From Streptomyces acidicola (GTDB lineage Bacteria; Actinomycetota; Actinomycetes; Streptomycetales; Streptomycetaceae): a stretch of 64,000 nt of DNA. Location of the stretch: assembly GCF_009377235.1 (NCBI RefSeq), contig NZ_VMNX01000006.1, forward strand, positions 1-64,000, written 5' to 3'. A program made the translations under genes and the position numbers. Below, piece after piece: positions 7,487-16,911 of this stretch. Under the pieces are notes generated by a model. It was not told the DNA's origin, did no database searches, and saw only the letters and a list, made by a program, of their open reading frames with translations. Each line of letters starts with the position of its first letter. The stretch's first letter is position 1.

Positions 7487-9874
7487 ATGCCGAAGACCCC
7501 GCACCAGGACCGCCGAACCACCCTGACCAACGGGGAACTGCGTGCCCTGGACGCCCACTGGCGGGCCGCCAACTACCTCACCGCCGGACAGATCTACCTG
7601 CTGGCCAACCCGCTGCTGACCGAGCCCCTCACCGGAGCCCACATCAAGCCGCGGCTCCTCGGTCACTGGGGCACGTCACCGGGGCTCAACCTCGTGTACA
7701 CGCACCTCAACCGGGTGATCAAGGCCCGCGGTCTCGACGCGCTCTGCGTGTGGGGACCCGGCCACGGCGGCCCCGCCGTCCTCGCGAACTCCTGGCTGGA
7801 GGGCAGCTACAGCGAGACGTACCCGGACGTGACCCGTGACGTCGAGGGCATGGCGCGGCTCTTTGGGCAGTTCTCGTTCCCCGGCGGGGTGCCCAGCCAC
7901 ATCGCGCCCCAGACGCCGGGCTCGATCCATGAGGGCGGCGAACTCGGCTACTCGCTCGCGCACGCGTACGGCGCCGCCCTCGACCACCCGGACCTGCTGG
8001 TCGCCTGTGTCATCGGCGACGGCGAGGCCGAGACCGGGCCGCTGGCCGCCTCCTGGCACGCGAACAAGTTCCTCGACCCCGTGTACGACGGCGCCGTCCT
8101 GCCGATCCTCCACCTCAACGGCTACAAGATCGCCAACCCGGCCGTGCTGGCCCGGCTCCCGGAGCCCGAACTCGACGAACTCCTCAAGGGATACGGCCAC
8201 GCGCCCATCCACGTCACCGGCGACGACCCCGTCCAGATCCACCGCGCCCTGGCCGAGGCCTTCGACCGGTCGCTGGACCGCATCGCGCTGCTGCAGCGCA
8301 CGGCACGTCAGGAACGGGGGAACGAGCGCCCGCACTGGCCCGTCATCGTGCTGCGCACACCGAAGGGCTGGACCGGACCCGCCTGGGTGGACGGGGAGCC
8401 GGTGGCGGGCACCTGGCGCTCCCACCAGGTGCCGCTCGCCGGTGTCCGCGAGAAACCGGAGCACCGGAGGCAACTGGAGGCCTGGCTGCGCTCGTACCGC
8501 CCCGAGGAGCTCTTCGACGCCGAGGGCCGACCCACCGCGGACGTGCTCGCCTGCATCCCCGAGGGCGCGAGGCGCCTCGGCGCCACCCCGTACGCCAACG
8601 GAGGTCTGCGGACCCGTGAACTGCCGCTGCCGCCCCTCGACGACTTCGCCGTCCCCGCCGACAAGCCCGGCGTGACCCTGCACGAACCGACCCGGGTCCT
8701 CGGCGGCTTCCTCGCGCAGATCATGCGGGACACCGCCACCCGCCGCGACTTCCGCCTGGTCGGCCCCGACGAGACCGCCTCCAACCGGCTGGACGCGGTC
8801 TTCGCCGCCAGCGGCAAGGCATGGCAGGCCCAGACGATCCAGGTCGACGAGCACCTGGACCGGCACGGCCGGGTCATGGAGGTCCTCTCCGAACACCTCT
8901 GCCAGGGCTGGCTGGAGGGGTATCTGCTCACCGGACGGCACGGGCTGTTCTCCTGCTACGAGGCGTTCGTGCACATCGTCGACTCCATGGTCAGCCAGCA
9001 CATCAAGTGGCTCAAGACATCACGGGAGCTGCCGTGGCGCGCCCCGGTCCCCTCGCTCAACTACCTGCTCACCTCCCACGTCTGGCGCCAGGACCACAAC
9101 GGCTTCTCCCACCAGGACCCCGGCTTCGTCGACCACGTCCTCAACAAGAGCCCCGAGGTCGTACGCGTCTACCTGCCGCCGGACGCCAACACCCTGCTGT
9201 CCGTGACGGACCACGCACTGCGCAGCCGGGACTACGTGAACGTGATCGTGGCGGGCAAGCAGCCCTGCTTCGACTGGTTGTCCCTGGACCAGGCCCGCGC
9301 CCACTGCGCCCGCGGCGCAGGGATCTGGGACTGGGCGGGCACCGAGAACGGCGACGGCGACCCCGACGTGGTCCTGGCCTGCGCGGGCGACGTGCCCACC
9401 CAGGAGGTGCTGGCCGCGTCCGACCTGCTGCGGCGCCACCTCCCGGAACTGGCCGTGCGCGTGGTGAACGTCGTCGACATGACCCGGCTGCTGCCGCGCG
9501 AGGACCACCCGCACGGGATGCCCGACTTCGAGTACGACGGACTGTTCACCACCGACCAGCCGGTGATCTTCGCCTACCACGGCTACCCCTGGCTGATCCA
9601 CCGCCTCGCCTACCGCCGCACCGGCCATCGCAACATGCATGTGCGCGGTTACCGGGAGATGGGCACCACGACCACCCCGTTCGACATGGTCGTCCGCAAC
9701 GACCTCGACCGCTACCGCCTGGTCATGGACGTGATCGACCGGGTCCCCGGCCTCGGTGTCCGCGCCGCCGTCGTACGCCAGCGTATGGCCGACGCCCGCA
9801 CCCGGCACCACGCCTGGATCCGCGAGCACGGCACGGACCTGCCGGAGGTGGCGGAGTGGACGTGGGCCGGCTGA
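7487..9874 (+). CDS. xfp: Xylulose-5-P/fructose-6-P phosphoketolase
   Basis: Thiamine-diphosphate enzyme that splits xylulose 5-phosphate (and often fructose 6-phosphate) with phosphate into acetyl phosphate and glyceraldehyde 3-phosphate or erythrose 4-phosphate. The 795-residue length is normal. The diphosphate-binding GDGEAETG motif is near residue 182, the HGGPAV and [16 protein letters not shown] blocks are present, and [10 protein letters not shown] is near residue 425. Start ATG with AGGGAG 7 nt upstream, directly after the Usp gene. Together with the stress genes beside it, it would supply acetyl phosphate and ATP under low oxygen or carbon overflow. The function is secure; substrate preference is not visible. 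Confidence 0.95.
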   Translation: MPKTPHQDRRTTLTNGELRALDAHWRAANYLTAGQIYLLANPLLTEPLTGAHIKPRLLGHWGTSPGLNLVYTHLNRVIKARGLDALCVWGPGHGGPAVLANSWLEGSYSETYPDVTRDVEGMARLFGQFSFPGGVPSHIAPQTPGSIHEGGELGYSLAHAYGAALDHPDLLVACVIGDGEAETGPLAASWHANKFLDPVYDGAVLPILHLNGYKIANPAVLARLPEPELDELLKGYGHAPIHVTGDDPVQIHRALAEAFDRSLDRIALLQRTARQERGNERPHWPVIVLRTPKGWTGPAWVDGEPVAGTWRSHQVPLAGVREKPEHRRQLEAWLRSYRPEELFDAEGRPTADVLACIPEGARRLGATPYANGGLRTRELPLPPLDDFAVPADKPGVTLHEPTRVLGGFLAQIMRDTATRRDFRLVGPDETASNRLDAVFAASGKAWQAQTIQVDEHLDRHGRVMEVLSEHLCQGWLEGYLLTGRHGLFSCYEAFVHIVDSMVSQHIKWLKTSRELPWRAPVPSLNYLLTSHVWRQDHNGFSHQDPGFVDHVLNKSPEVVRVYLPPDANTLLSVTDHALRSRDYVNVIVAGKQPCFDWLSLDQARAHCARGAGIWDWAGTENGDGDPDVVLACAGDVPTQEVLAASDLLRRHLPELAVRVVNVVDMTRLLPREDHPHGMPDFEYDGLFTTDQPVIFAYHGYPWLIHRLAYRRTGHRNMHVRGYREMGTTTTPFDMVVRNDLDRYRLVMDVIDRVPGLGVRAAVVRQRMADARTRHHAWIREHGTDLPEVAEWTWAG

Positions 9875-9907
9875 ACCCGGCGCCCGGCCGGATGCTTCCG
9901 TGGCTTC

Positions 9908-10654
9908 TCACCCGCGCCAGCTGTACCGCCGCTCGGGGCGGCCGGCCGCCCCGTAGCGCAGGGACACGTCGGCGCTGCCGGCCGCGTGGAAGTACTCCAG
10001 ATAGCGGCGGGCGCTCACGCGGGAGATGCCCGTGGCGGTCGCGCACTCGGTGGCGGAGAGGGTGCTGTCGGTGTCGCGGAGGGCGCGTTCGATGAGGTCG
10101 GCGGTCTCCACGCTGAGTCCCTTGGGCAGGGCGTTGCCGGGGCTCGGCGCCAACGCTCCGGCCAGGACACGGTCCACGTCGGCCTGGCCCCGGACGACGG
10201 TGGTGAGCAGCCGGCCGCGCTGCGCGGCGTACCGTTCCAGGCGGACGCGCAGGTCCTCGTACTCGAAGGGCTTGAGGAGGTAGTCCACCACCCCGTGCCG
10301 GACGGCGCCGCGCACCGCGTCGGCCTCGCGGGCGGCACTGATGACCATGACGTCGCAGTCGTGCCCGGCGGTGCGCAGCCGGGGGATGACGTCCAGGCCG
10401 AAGATGTCCGGGAGGTAGAGGTCGAGCAGGACCAGGTCGGGGCGGAGGTCGTCGACCGCGGCGATGGCCTGCTCGCCGGTGCCGGCCGTGCCGACCACGC
10501 GGAACGGCTGGACGCGTTCGACGAAGGTGCGGTGGACCCGGTTCACCATGAAGTCGTCGTCGACGACGAGCACATCGATGGCGTTGTTCGCGGTGTTCGT
10601 GCTGTTCATGTGGTTCGTGCCGATCATCGGAATCGTCGCGGGCAACGAGCTCAT
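9908..10654 (-). CDS. DctR/CitB-type response regulator
   Basis: A 248-residue response regulator. The receiver domain (about residues 27-145) has the acidic pocket VVDDD and the phospho-acceptor in LVLLDLYLPD; the C-terminus has a helix-turn-helix around SATECATATGISRVSARRYLEYF, as in the CitB/DcuR/DpiA family. Its ATG overlaps the kinase stop codon (ATGA), with GGAAGGAG upstream. Family members control uptake of C4-dicarboxylates or citrate. The divergent neighbour is a complete tricarboxylate transporter operon, so this pair most likely activates tctCBA in response to the substrate. It ends only 33 bp from the phosphoketolase gene, which converges on it. Confidence 0.9.
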   Translation of the reverse strand: MSSLPATIPMIGTNHMNSTNTANNAIDVLVVDDDFMVNRVHRTFVERVQPFRVVGTAGTGEQAIAAVDDLRPDLVLLDLYLPDIFGLDVIPRLRTAGHDCDVMVISAAREADAVRGAVRHGVVDYLLKPFEYEDLRVRLERYAAQRGRLLTTVVRGQADVDRVLAGALAPSPGNALPKGLSVETADLIERALRDTDSTLSATECATATGISRVSARRYLEYFHAAGSADVSLRYGAAGRPERRYSWRG

Positions 10655-12330
10655 CGGGGCGCTCCTTCCGCCACCGCGCCGGCCGGGTGGCTCACGGACA
10701 TGCGGGCGGTGAACATGGCTCCGTCGGGTGTGTTGGCCACGGCGATCTCCCCGCCGCGGCGTTTGCAGACGAGCCGGGTGAGGGCGAGGCCGATACCGCG
10801 CTCGCCCTCCTCGGCCGCCTTGGTGGTGAAGCCGTGCACGAAGACCTCGTGGGCGAGTTCGGGTGCGATGCCGGGGCCGGAGTCGCGGACCACGATCTCC
10901 ACGCTGGCGGCGTCCTGCCGCAGCTCGACCTCCACCCAGGCCGCCTCCCCGTCGGCGTACTCGCCCCCGGTGGCCGCGTCGACGGCGTTGTCGACCAGGT
11001 TGCCGACCACGGTCGCCACGTCGGCGGCGTCCTCCGGTGCCAGCCGGCCGAGGGCGGTGTCGTCCGAGATGCGCAGGGTGACCTTCCGCTCGGCCGCGAG
11101 GGACGTCTTCGCCATCAGGAGGGCGGCGACGGCGGTGTCCCGCACCCGGCGGGTCAGCGTCATGTCGAGCGACTGGCGGTGCTGGTTCAGCGCGCGGATG
11201 TAGCGCACCACCTCGTCCTGCTCGCCGATCTGGATCAGCCCGGAGATGGTGTGCAACTGGTTGGCGAACTCGTGGGCCTGGGCGCGCAGCAGCTCGGAGG
11301 AGCTGCGGAAGGAGCCGATCTCCCGTTCCAGCCGCGCCAGTTCCGTACGGTCCCGCAGCGTGGTGACCGAGCCGAGCAGGCGGCCGTCCTTGGTGACGGT
11401 CATCCGGTTCATCACGAGCACCCGCCCGTGCCGTATGACCACCGCGTCCCGCGGATCCGCCGACTTGTCGCGGGCGCCGACCAGGACGTCCCGCAGGCGC
11501 CCCTCGATACCGAGGTCGGACAGGCTCTTGCCCACACAGTCCTCGGGCAGGTCCAGCAGGCGCCGGCCCATGTCGTTCACCAGGGTGAGCCGGGACCCCG
11601 GGTCCAGGGCGATCACGCCCTCCGCGATGCCGTACAGCATCGCCTCCCGGTGCTCGGCGAGACCGGCGATCTCGCGTGGCTCCAGACCCAGGGTCTGCCG
11701 CTTGACGTGCCGTGACAGCATCCAGGAGCCGGCGAGGCCCAGCCCGCTGGCGATGCCGAGATAGGCCAGCAGATACGAGGACGCCCCGCTGAGCCGCTGC
11801 CACACCGTCGGGGACGCCTCGCCGATCATGACGGTGCCCAGGTTCTGCCCGAGGTTCTCCTCCAGCGCCCCGAGCACCGGCACCTGCGCCACCAGCTCAT
11901 GGCTGTCGTCCCAGGTGAGCGAGCCGGACCAGCCACGGCCCGTGGCGACTCCGGCCCCCAGCGGAATCCGGTCGCCGACCACCGTGGGATTCGTCGAGCT
12001 GACGATACGGCCGTCCGTGACGGCCACGGTGACGGATGTGACCCCGGACTGCACCCGGGTGGACTCCACCAGCGCGTCCAGTGCCTCCCGCGGACCCGGC
12101 TGCGTGAGCTGGCTCCGTACGAGGGGATTGGCGGCCAGCTGTTCGGCCAGCGCGGCGACCCGGCGGCCCTCGACCCGGTTGAAGGTGGCCTCCGACTGCG
12201 CGAGCGAGACCGCGGCGACGGCGAACAGCACCACCACGACGATGGCGAGCTGCAGCACCAGCATCTGGCCCGCGAGGGTATGGCGACGAAACGTGGCGAC
12301 CACAGTTGACTCAATCTCCACCACTGACAC
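10651..12330 (-). CDS. CitA/DcuS-type sensor histidine kinase
   Basis: Membrane sensor kinase of 559 residues. A first transmembrane helix (about residues 20-45) and a second near residue 185 enclose an extracytoplasmic ligand domain of the CitA/DctB fold; a PAS domain follows (about 220-325), then a phospho-acceptor helix containing AHEFANQLHTISGL and a HATPase domain with GNLVDNAVDAA and DSGPGI. This histidine context is typical of carboxylate sensors. The start is taken as GTG at 12330, but a poor ribosome-binding site leaves a start a few codons later possible. It is coupled to the response regulator and divergent from tctC. Confidence 0.9.
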   Translation of the reverse strand: MSVVEIESTVVATFRRHTLAGQMLVLQLAIVVVVLFAVAAVSLAQSEATFNRVEGRRVAALAEQLAANPLVRSQLTQPGPREALDALVESTRVQSGVTSVTVAVTDGRIVSSTNPTVVGDRIPLGAGVATGRGWSGSLTWDDSHELVAQVPVLGALEENLGQNLGTVMIGEASPTVWQRLSGASSYLLAYLGIASGLGLAGSWMLSRHVKRQTLGLEPREIAGLAEHREAMLYGIAEGVIALDPGSRLTLVNDMGRRLLDLPEDCVGKSLSDLGIEGRLRDVLVGARDKSADPRDAVVIRHGRVLVMNRMTVTKDGRLLGSVTTLRDRTELARLEREIGSFRSSSELLRAQAHEFANQLHTISGLIQIGEQDEVVRYIRALNQHRQSLDMTLTRRVRDTAVAALLMAKTSLAAERKVTLRISDDTALGRLAPEDAADVATVVGNLVDNAVDAATGGEYADGEAAWVEVELRQDAASVEIVVRDSGPGIAPELAHEVFVHGFTTKAAEEGERGIGLALTRLVCKRRGGEIAVANTPDGAMFTARMSVSHPAGAVAEGAPR

Positions 12331-12595
12331 GACCCGGGCGGCTCATCTGCCGAGTCGCCCCATCATGGCCCTCGCCTGCGGTGGAGGAAAGAGACTTGCG
12401 GGGACTGTTCCGGCACGCACGCCCCCGGTAACCTGCCGCCCCACGGCCGCACGTCCCGACCGCAAAGAACACAACCTCCGTTGGTTCCGCAAGAGAGACA
12501 GGCCACCGACGTGCGGGCACGATGTGGCGCACATCACCCTCCCCCCACAGGGGTCCCGTACCCGCAACAACAATTTCAGACAGGTGGTGGCATTA
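12331..12595. promoter_or_regulatory. Divergent promoter region, kinase/tctC
   Basis: The 265-bp gap between the sensor kinase and tctC holds the two divergent promoters. It is locally AT-richer around 12462-12485 and 12560-12585 than the flanking genes, and contains partly symmetrical AACACAAC/GTTGGTT halves that could bind the response regulator. I see no gene in it. Confidence 0.4.
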
Positions 12596-13579
12596 GTGCG
12601 CCTGCGCGCCCCTCTCGCCCTGGTCGGGGCCGCCGTGCTGGTACTCGTAGGTCCGCCGCTGCTGACCACGGGCAGCGGCTCCGAGACCGGCACGCAGATC
12701 CCCGGCCTGCGCTTCATGGTCCCCAACACACCCGGCGGTGGTTACGACATCACGGCCCGTACGGCAGCGAAGAACGCCGAGGACGCCGGGCTCACCCACA
12801 ACATCGAGGTGTTCAACCTGCCCGGCGCCGGCGGCACCGTCGGTCTGACCCGGCTGGTCAGCGAGCACGGCAACGGCAAACTCGCGATGTCCATGGGCCT
12901 CGGCGTCGTCGGCGCCGTCCGCTCCAACGACGCGCCGAGCACCCTCGCCGACACCACTCCGATCGCCCGGCTCACCGAGGAGCAGGACGTCGTCGTGGTC
13001 GCCAAGGACTCCCCGTACAAGACGATCGACGACCTCATCGGCGCCTGGAAGGAGAAGCCCGGCAAGCTCCCGGTGGGAGGCGGTTCGTCGCCCGGTGGGC
13101 CCGACCACCTCGCACCGATGCTGATGGCGCAGGCCGCCGGGATCGCGCCGAAGGACGTCAACTACGTCCCCTTCGACGGCGGTGGCGAACTGCTCGCCTC
13201 GATCCTCGGCAACAAGGTCGCCTTCGGCGTCTCGGGCGTCGGCGAGTACCTCGACCAGATCAAGGCGGGTGAGCTGCGCCTCCTCGCGGTCACCGGCCCC
13301 GAACGCGTCGACGGTCTCGACGCGCCCACGCTCCAAGAGGCGGGCTACGACGTGAACTTCACCAACTGGCGCGGCATCGTCGCCCCGCCCGGCCTCACCG
13401 ACAGCGAGCGCGACAAGCTCACCCGGCTGATAGAGGAACTCCACGACTCGCCCGAGTGGCAGAAGTCCATGAAGCAGAACGGCTGGGACGACGCGTTCCT
13501 CACCGGTGACAAGTTCGGCGAATTCCTGGAGGCCCAGGACAAGCGTGTGGTTTCGGTGCTGAAGGAGCTCGGGCTGTGA
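12596..13579 (+). CDS. tctC: Tripartite tricarboxylate transporter substrate-binding protein TctC
   Basis: Extracytoplasmic solute receptor of 327 residues for citrate or a related carboxylate. It starts with a hydrophobic export signal (about residues 5-25) without a lipobox cysteine, then the TctC-family start of the mature domain LRFMVPNTPGGGYDITAR and the later GGGSSPGGPDHL and NWRGIVAPPGL blocks. GTG at 12596 follows AGGTGGTGG; an alternative GTG 12 nt upstream is possible. The last codons overlap tctB (GTGA). With tctB and tctA it forms a complete secondary transporter next to its likely two-component regulator. Confidence 0.92.
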   Translation: MRLRAPLALVGAAVLVLVGPPLLTTGSGSETGTQIPGLRFMVPNTPGGGYDITARTAAKNAEDAGLTHNIEVFNLPGAGGTVGLTRLVSEHGNGKLAMSMGLGVVGAVRSNDAPSTLADTTPIARLTEEQDVVVVAKDSPYKTIDDLIGAWKEKPGKLPVGGGSSPGGPDHLAPMLMAQAAGIAPKDVNYVPFDGGGELLASILGNKVAFGVSGVGEYLDQIKAGELRLLAVTGPERVDGLDAPTLQEAGYDVNFTNWRGIVAPPGLTDSERDKLTRLIEELHDSPEWQKSMKQNGWDDAFLTGDKFGEFLEAQDKRVVSVLKELGL

Positions 13580-14115
13580 CGACGCCATCGACCGGCACCT
13601 CCCCGGCACCCGCGACCGAGCGCCGCTCCTGGCTGCGCGACCACTCCGAACTCGGCGTCTCGGTCCTGCTGCTGGCCCTCGGCGTGCTCGTCCTCACCGA
13701 CGCGCTCACCATGGACGTCGACATCGCCCAGCGCGGTCCGGTCGGACCACGCACCGTGCCCATCGTGGTCGGCACCGGACTGCTGGTCATCGCCGCCCTG
13801 CTCGCCGTGGACGTGCTGCGTGGCGGACGCGGCCAGGCCGAGTCCGGTGAGGACGTCGACCTGTCCGAACCCGCCGACTGGCGCACCGTGGCCCTGCTCA
13901 CCGGGGTCTTCCTCGGCGCGGCCGTCCTCATCAACCCCCTCGGCTTCCCCGTGGCGGGAGCGCTGCTGTTCTGGGGAGCGGCGTTCGCTCTCGGCAGCCG
14001 CCGCTTCGACCGCGATCCGCTCATTGCGGCGGTCCTCTCCCTGGCCACCTACGCCGCCTTCAACAACCTGCTCGGAGTGCCGCTGCCAGGCGGTCCCCTG
14101 ATGGGAGTGCTGTGA
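13576..14115 (+). CDS. tctB: Tripartite tricarboxylate transporter small subunit TctB
   Basis: A 179-residue membrane protein with four predicted hydrophobic segments (around residues 20-40, 55-75, 105-125 and 145-165), the usual size and topology of the TctB small subunit, which pairs with the large channel TctA. Sequence conservation in this family is low, so the call rests on position: it overlaps tctC by 4 nt and lies 1 nt before tctA. The start is GTG. Confidence 0.88.
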   Translation: MTTPSTGTSPAPATERRSWLRDHSELGVSVLLLALGVLVLTDALTMDVDIAQRGPVGPRTVPIVVGTGLLVIAALLAVDVLRGGRGQAESGEDVDLSEPADWRTVALLTGVFLGAAVLINPLGFPVAGALLFWGAAFALGSRRFDRDPLIAAVLSLATYAAFNNLLGVPLPGGPLMGVL

Positions 14116-14116
14116 C

Positions 14117-15613
14117 ATGGATGCCCTCAACTCCCTCCTGGACGGCTTCGGCACTGCCCTCAGTCCGGTCAACCTGCTGTGGGCGGCCCTCGGCGTGCTG
14201 CTCGGCACCGCGATCGGTGTCCTGCCCGGCATCGGCCCCGCGATGGCGGTCGCGCTGCTGCTGCCGGTGACCTACGGGCTCAACCCGGTCGCCGCGTTCA
14301 TCATGTTCGCGGGCATCTACTACGGCGCGATGTTCGGTGGCTCGACCACCTCCATCCTCCTCAACACCCCGGGGGAGAGCGCGGCCGTGGTCGCGGCCAT
14401 GGAGGGCAACCCCATGGCCAAGTCGGGGCGCGGCGCACAGGCGCTCGCGGCCGCCGCCATCGGCCACTTCGCGGGCGGCATGATCGGCACGATCCTGCTG
14501 GTCGCGCTCGCACCGACGGTCGCCGACCTGGCGGTGGACATCGGCGCGCCCGACTACTTCGCCATCATGGTGCTCGCGTTCATCGCCGTGACCTCGGTAC
14601 TGGGCTCGTCGCGCATCCGCGGCCTCGCGTCCCTGCTCATCGGCCTGACGATCGGCCTCGTCGGCCTCGACCAGATGACCGGGCAGCAGCGCCTCACCTT
14701 CGGTTCGCTCCAGCTCGCCGACGGCATCGACGTGGTGATCGTCGCGGTCGGCCTGTTCGCGATCGGTGAGGCCCTGTGGGTGGCCGCCCACCTGCGGCGC
14801 ACGACGGGCGAGGCGATCCCGGTGGGCCGCCCGTGGCTCGGCCGCGGCGATGTGAAGCGGACCTGGAAGTCCTGGCTGCGCGGCCCGTTCATCGGCTTCC
14901 CGTTCGGCGCGATCCCGGCGGGCGGCGCGGAGATCCCCACGTTCCTCTCCTACGTCACGGAGAAGCGCCTGTCGAAGCACAAGGACGAGTGGGGCAAGGG
15001 CGCCATCGAGGGCGTGGCGGGACCGGAGTCGGCGGCGTCGGCCTCGGCGGCGGGCACGCTGGTGTCCATGCTGACCCTCGGCCTGCCCACCACCGCGGTC
15101 GCGGCCGTGATGCTGGCCGCCTTCCAGCAGTACGGCATCCAGCCCGGCCCGCTGCTGTTCGAGCGTGAACCCGAGCTGGTGTGGGGCCTGATCGCCTCCC
15201 TGTTCGTCGGCATGGTGCTGCTGCTCGCGCTCAACCTGCCGCTGGCGCCGCTGTGGGCGAAGCTGCTGCGCATCCCGCGGCCGTACCTGTACGCCGGGAT
15301 CATGTTCTTCGCGGCGGTCGGGGCGTACGCGGTCGGCGGCGAGGTGATCGACCTGATCATCCTGCTGATCATCGGCCTGATCGGCTTCGGCATGCGGCGC
15401 TACGGGCTGCCCGTGCTCCCGGCCGTCATCGGTGTGATCCTCGGCCCCAACGCCGAACAACAGCTGCGGCGCGCCCTGCAGATCAGCGACGGCAGTGTCA
15501 GGGGACTGATCAACACGCCCTTCTCGGTGACCGTGTACGCGGTGATCGTGTTGCTGCTGGCCTGGCCCCTGCTGAAGAAGGCGGTCACGCGCAACCGCTT
15601 GGCGAACCCCTGA
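14117..15613 (+). CDS. tctA: Tripartite tricarboxylate transporter large subunit TctA
   Basis: A 498-residue integral membrane protein with about 12 hydrophobic segments, the transport subunit of the TctCBA system. The conserved signatures are present: [20 protein letters not shown] near residue 35, [20 protein letters not shown] near 75, and [16 protein letters not shown] with [26 protein letters not shown] in the second half. ATG at 14117 directly after the tctB stop. The operon is closed by a very long hairpin beginning 46 bp downstream. Transported carboxylate not determinable from sequence. Confidence 0.95.
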   Translation: MDALNSLLDGFGTALSPVNLLWAALGVLLGTAIGVLPGIGPAMAVALLLPVTYGLNPVAAFIMFAGIYYGAMFGGSTTSILLNTPGESAAVVAAMEGNPMAKSGRGAQALAAAAIGHFAGGMIGTILLVALAPTVADLAVDIGAPDYFAIMVLAFIAVTSVLGSSRIRGLASLLIGLTIGLVGLDQMTGQQRLTFGSLQLADGIDVVIVAVGLFAIGEALWVAAHLRRTTGEAIPVGRPWLGRGDVKRTWKSWLRGPFIGFPFGAIPAGGAEIPTFLSYVTEKRLSKHKDEWGKGAIEGVAGPESAASASAAGTLVSMLTLGLPTTAVAAVMLAAFQQYGIQPGPLLFEREPELVWGLIASLFVGMVLLLALNLPLAPLWAKLLRIPRPYLYAGIMFFAAVGAYAVGGEVIDLIILLIIGLIGFGMRRYGLPVLPAVIGVILGPNAEQQLRRALQISDGSVRGLINTPFSVTVYAVIVLLLAWPLLKKAVTRNRLANP

Positions 15614-15658
15614 CACGGCGCTGCCCCGGCCGGCGAGACGCCACCAGGCCGACCCACA

Positions 15659-15724
15659 CCTCACCCGCCGCCACGGTGCACGGCCCGGGAGTCTCCCGGC
15701 GCCGTGCCCGTGCGGCGGGTGAGG
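15659..15724 (+). terminator. Long hairpin after tctCBA
   Basis: A roughly 24-bp near-perfect stem (CCTCACCCGCCGC... with ...GCGGCGGGTGAGG) capped by a second stem CCGGGAG/CTCCCGG. It lacks a T-run but lies 46 bp past tctA, as expected for a Streptomyces-type terminator or mRNA-stabilising end. Confidence 0.6.
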
Positions 15725-15798
15725 CACGTGTGAGCGCATGAGGCACATGCGGCGGGTAAGGCACGTGCCGAAGACGGACAGCGTCCCGAAGACGGACA

Positions 15799-15926
15799 GG
15801 CGGACTCCAGCAGCCGCTTGGTCAGTTGCTGCAGCGGTCCGCCCCGCCGGTCAGTCGCAGGCCCTCGGCCTGGGCGCGGCCCACCAACTCATCGATCAAC
15901 TGGTCGTCCACGGCCTTCGCCGACAC
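15799..15926 (-). pseudogene. IS256-family transposase N-terminal remnant
   Basis: Minus-strand reading from a GTG at 15924-15926 gives VSAKAVDDQLIDELVGR and AQAEGLRLTGG, and after a frameshift GPLQQLTKRLLESA. Together these match the N-terminal 45 residues typical of IS256/Mutator-type transposases. The rest of the transposase and the element ends are missing, so this is an inactive scrap left in the gap between tctA and the IclR gene. Confidence 0.65.
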
Positions 15927-16014
15927 AGCCGTCGTGGGCTCGGCGGCCTGGAAGCGGACACGTTCTCACTGGGCATCGACGCATCTTCCATGATCTGGAG
16001 TCACACCGAACGTC

Positions 16015-16785
16015 TTACAGCCCCGGGTTGTGTCCGAGCCGGCGCGAGATGGCGTCTGCTGTGGCGACTGTCAGAGGGCCGAGGCGGTCGAGGGCGGGTT
16101 CGACGCGGTCCTTGAGGCCGGCGACGCTGATGGCGGCCACGACATGGCCGGTGTGATCGAAGATGGGGGCGCCGCAGCAGGCGCTGGCGAGATCGAACTC
16201 GCCGTGCTCCTCGGTCCAGCCCCGGGCCTGGGCCGTGGTGATGTCGCGTTCGAGGGCGTCGGTGGTGGTGAGTGTCTGCGGGGTGAAGGCTGTCAGTGTG
16301 AGGGTGCGGAGCAGGTCTGCTCTCTCGCGGGGGTTCAGTCCTGCGAGGTAGGCCTTGCCGACCGAGGTGGCGTGCAGGGGCCTGCGGGCGCCGAGGTCAG
16401 CGTTGACGCTGACAGACTGGGGGCCGCGTTCGCGGTAGATGAACACCATTTCGTCGCCGCTGAGGACGCCGAGGCTGACGGTTTCGCGGGTCTGCTGGAC
16501 CAGGACCCGGAGCAGTTCGGGAGCGACGTCGGACACGTCGGTGGAGTGAACGGCGGCCATGGCGAGACGGGCGGCGGCCGGGCCCAGGCGCCAGCGGCCG
16601 TTCGAGGTGGCGTGGAGGAAGTCGTACTGGCTGAGCTTTTCGACGATGCGGTACGCGGCGCTGCGGCTGATGTCGGCGGCGGCTGCCAGTTCCGCCGTGG
16701 ACGCCTCTCGCGCGTCGGCGAGGTGGCTCAGGATGCTGAGTCCTCGGTCGAGTGCGCCTTTGCGGCCTTCGTCCTGCTCGGTCAC
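16015..16785 (-). CDS. IclR-family transcriptional regulator
   Basis: A 256-residue regulator with an N-terminal winged helix (about residues 8-65, including ISRSAAYRIVEKLSQYDFL) and the C-terminal IclR effector domain ending in GHVVAAISVAGLKDRV and a conserved cysteine region (SACCGAPIFD). GTG at 16785 preceded by GGAACGGGAAC was chosen; the open frame reaches 16830. It lies at the edge of the sugar-acid cluster on the same strand as the dehydratase and MFS genes. It is the obvious candidate to bind the ATGGGAT-type inverted repeats at 19.62-19.78 kb. The inducer is presumably a cluster substrate or intermediate. Confidence 0.9.
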   Translation of the reverse strand: MTEQDEGRKGALDRGLSILSHLADAREASTAELAAAADISRSAAYRIVEKLSQYDFLHATSNGRWRLGPAAARLAMAAVHSTDVSDVAPELLRVLVQQTRETVSLGVLSGDEMVFIYRERGPQSVSVNADLGARRPLHATSVGKAYLAGLNPRERADLLRTLTLTAFTPQTLTTTDALERDITTAQARGWTEEHGEFDLASACCGAPIFDHTGHVVAAISVAGLKDRVEPALDRLGPLTVATADAISRRLGHNPGL

Positions 16786-16911
16786 GTTCCCGTTCCTCTG
16801 CTTGGCCGGTCGCGGTGGGCCCGCCCGCATTGGTCGGGCGGGTGATGTCCGCTGCCAGTCTCTCAGCCCTCCGGGACGACGTTGCCGTGGGCGGGCTGGG
16901 AGCAGATGGTC

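Noticed and set aside
14060..15748. 562-codon minus-strand frame opposite tctA
   Set aside because: Antisense to an intact transporter gene; composition (Gln/Glu/Arg/His-rich) is that of a shadow frame.
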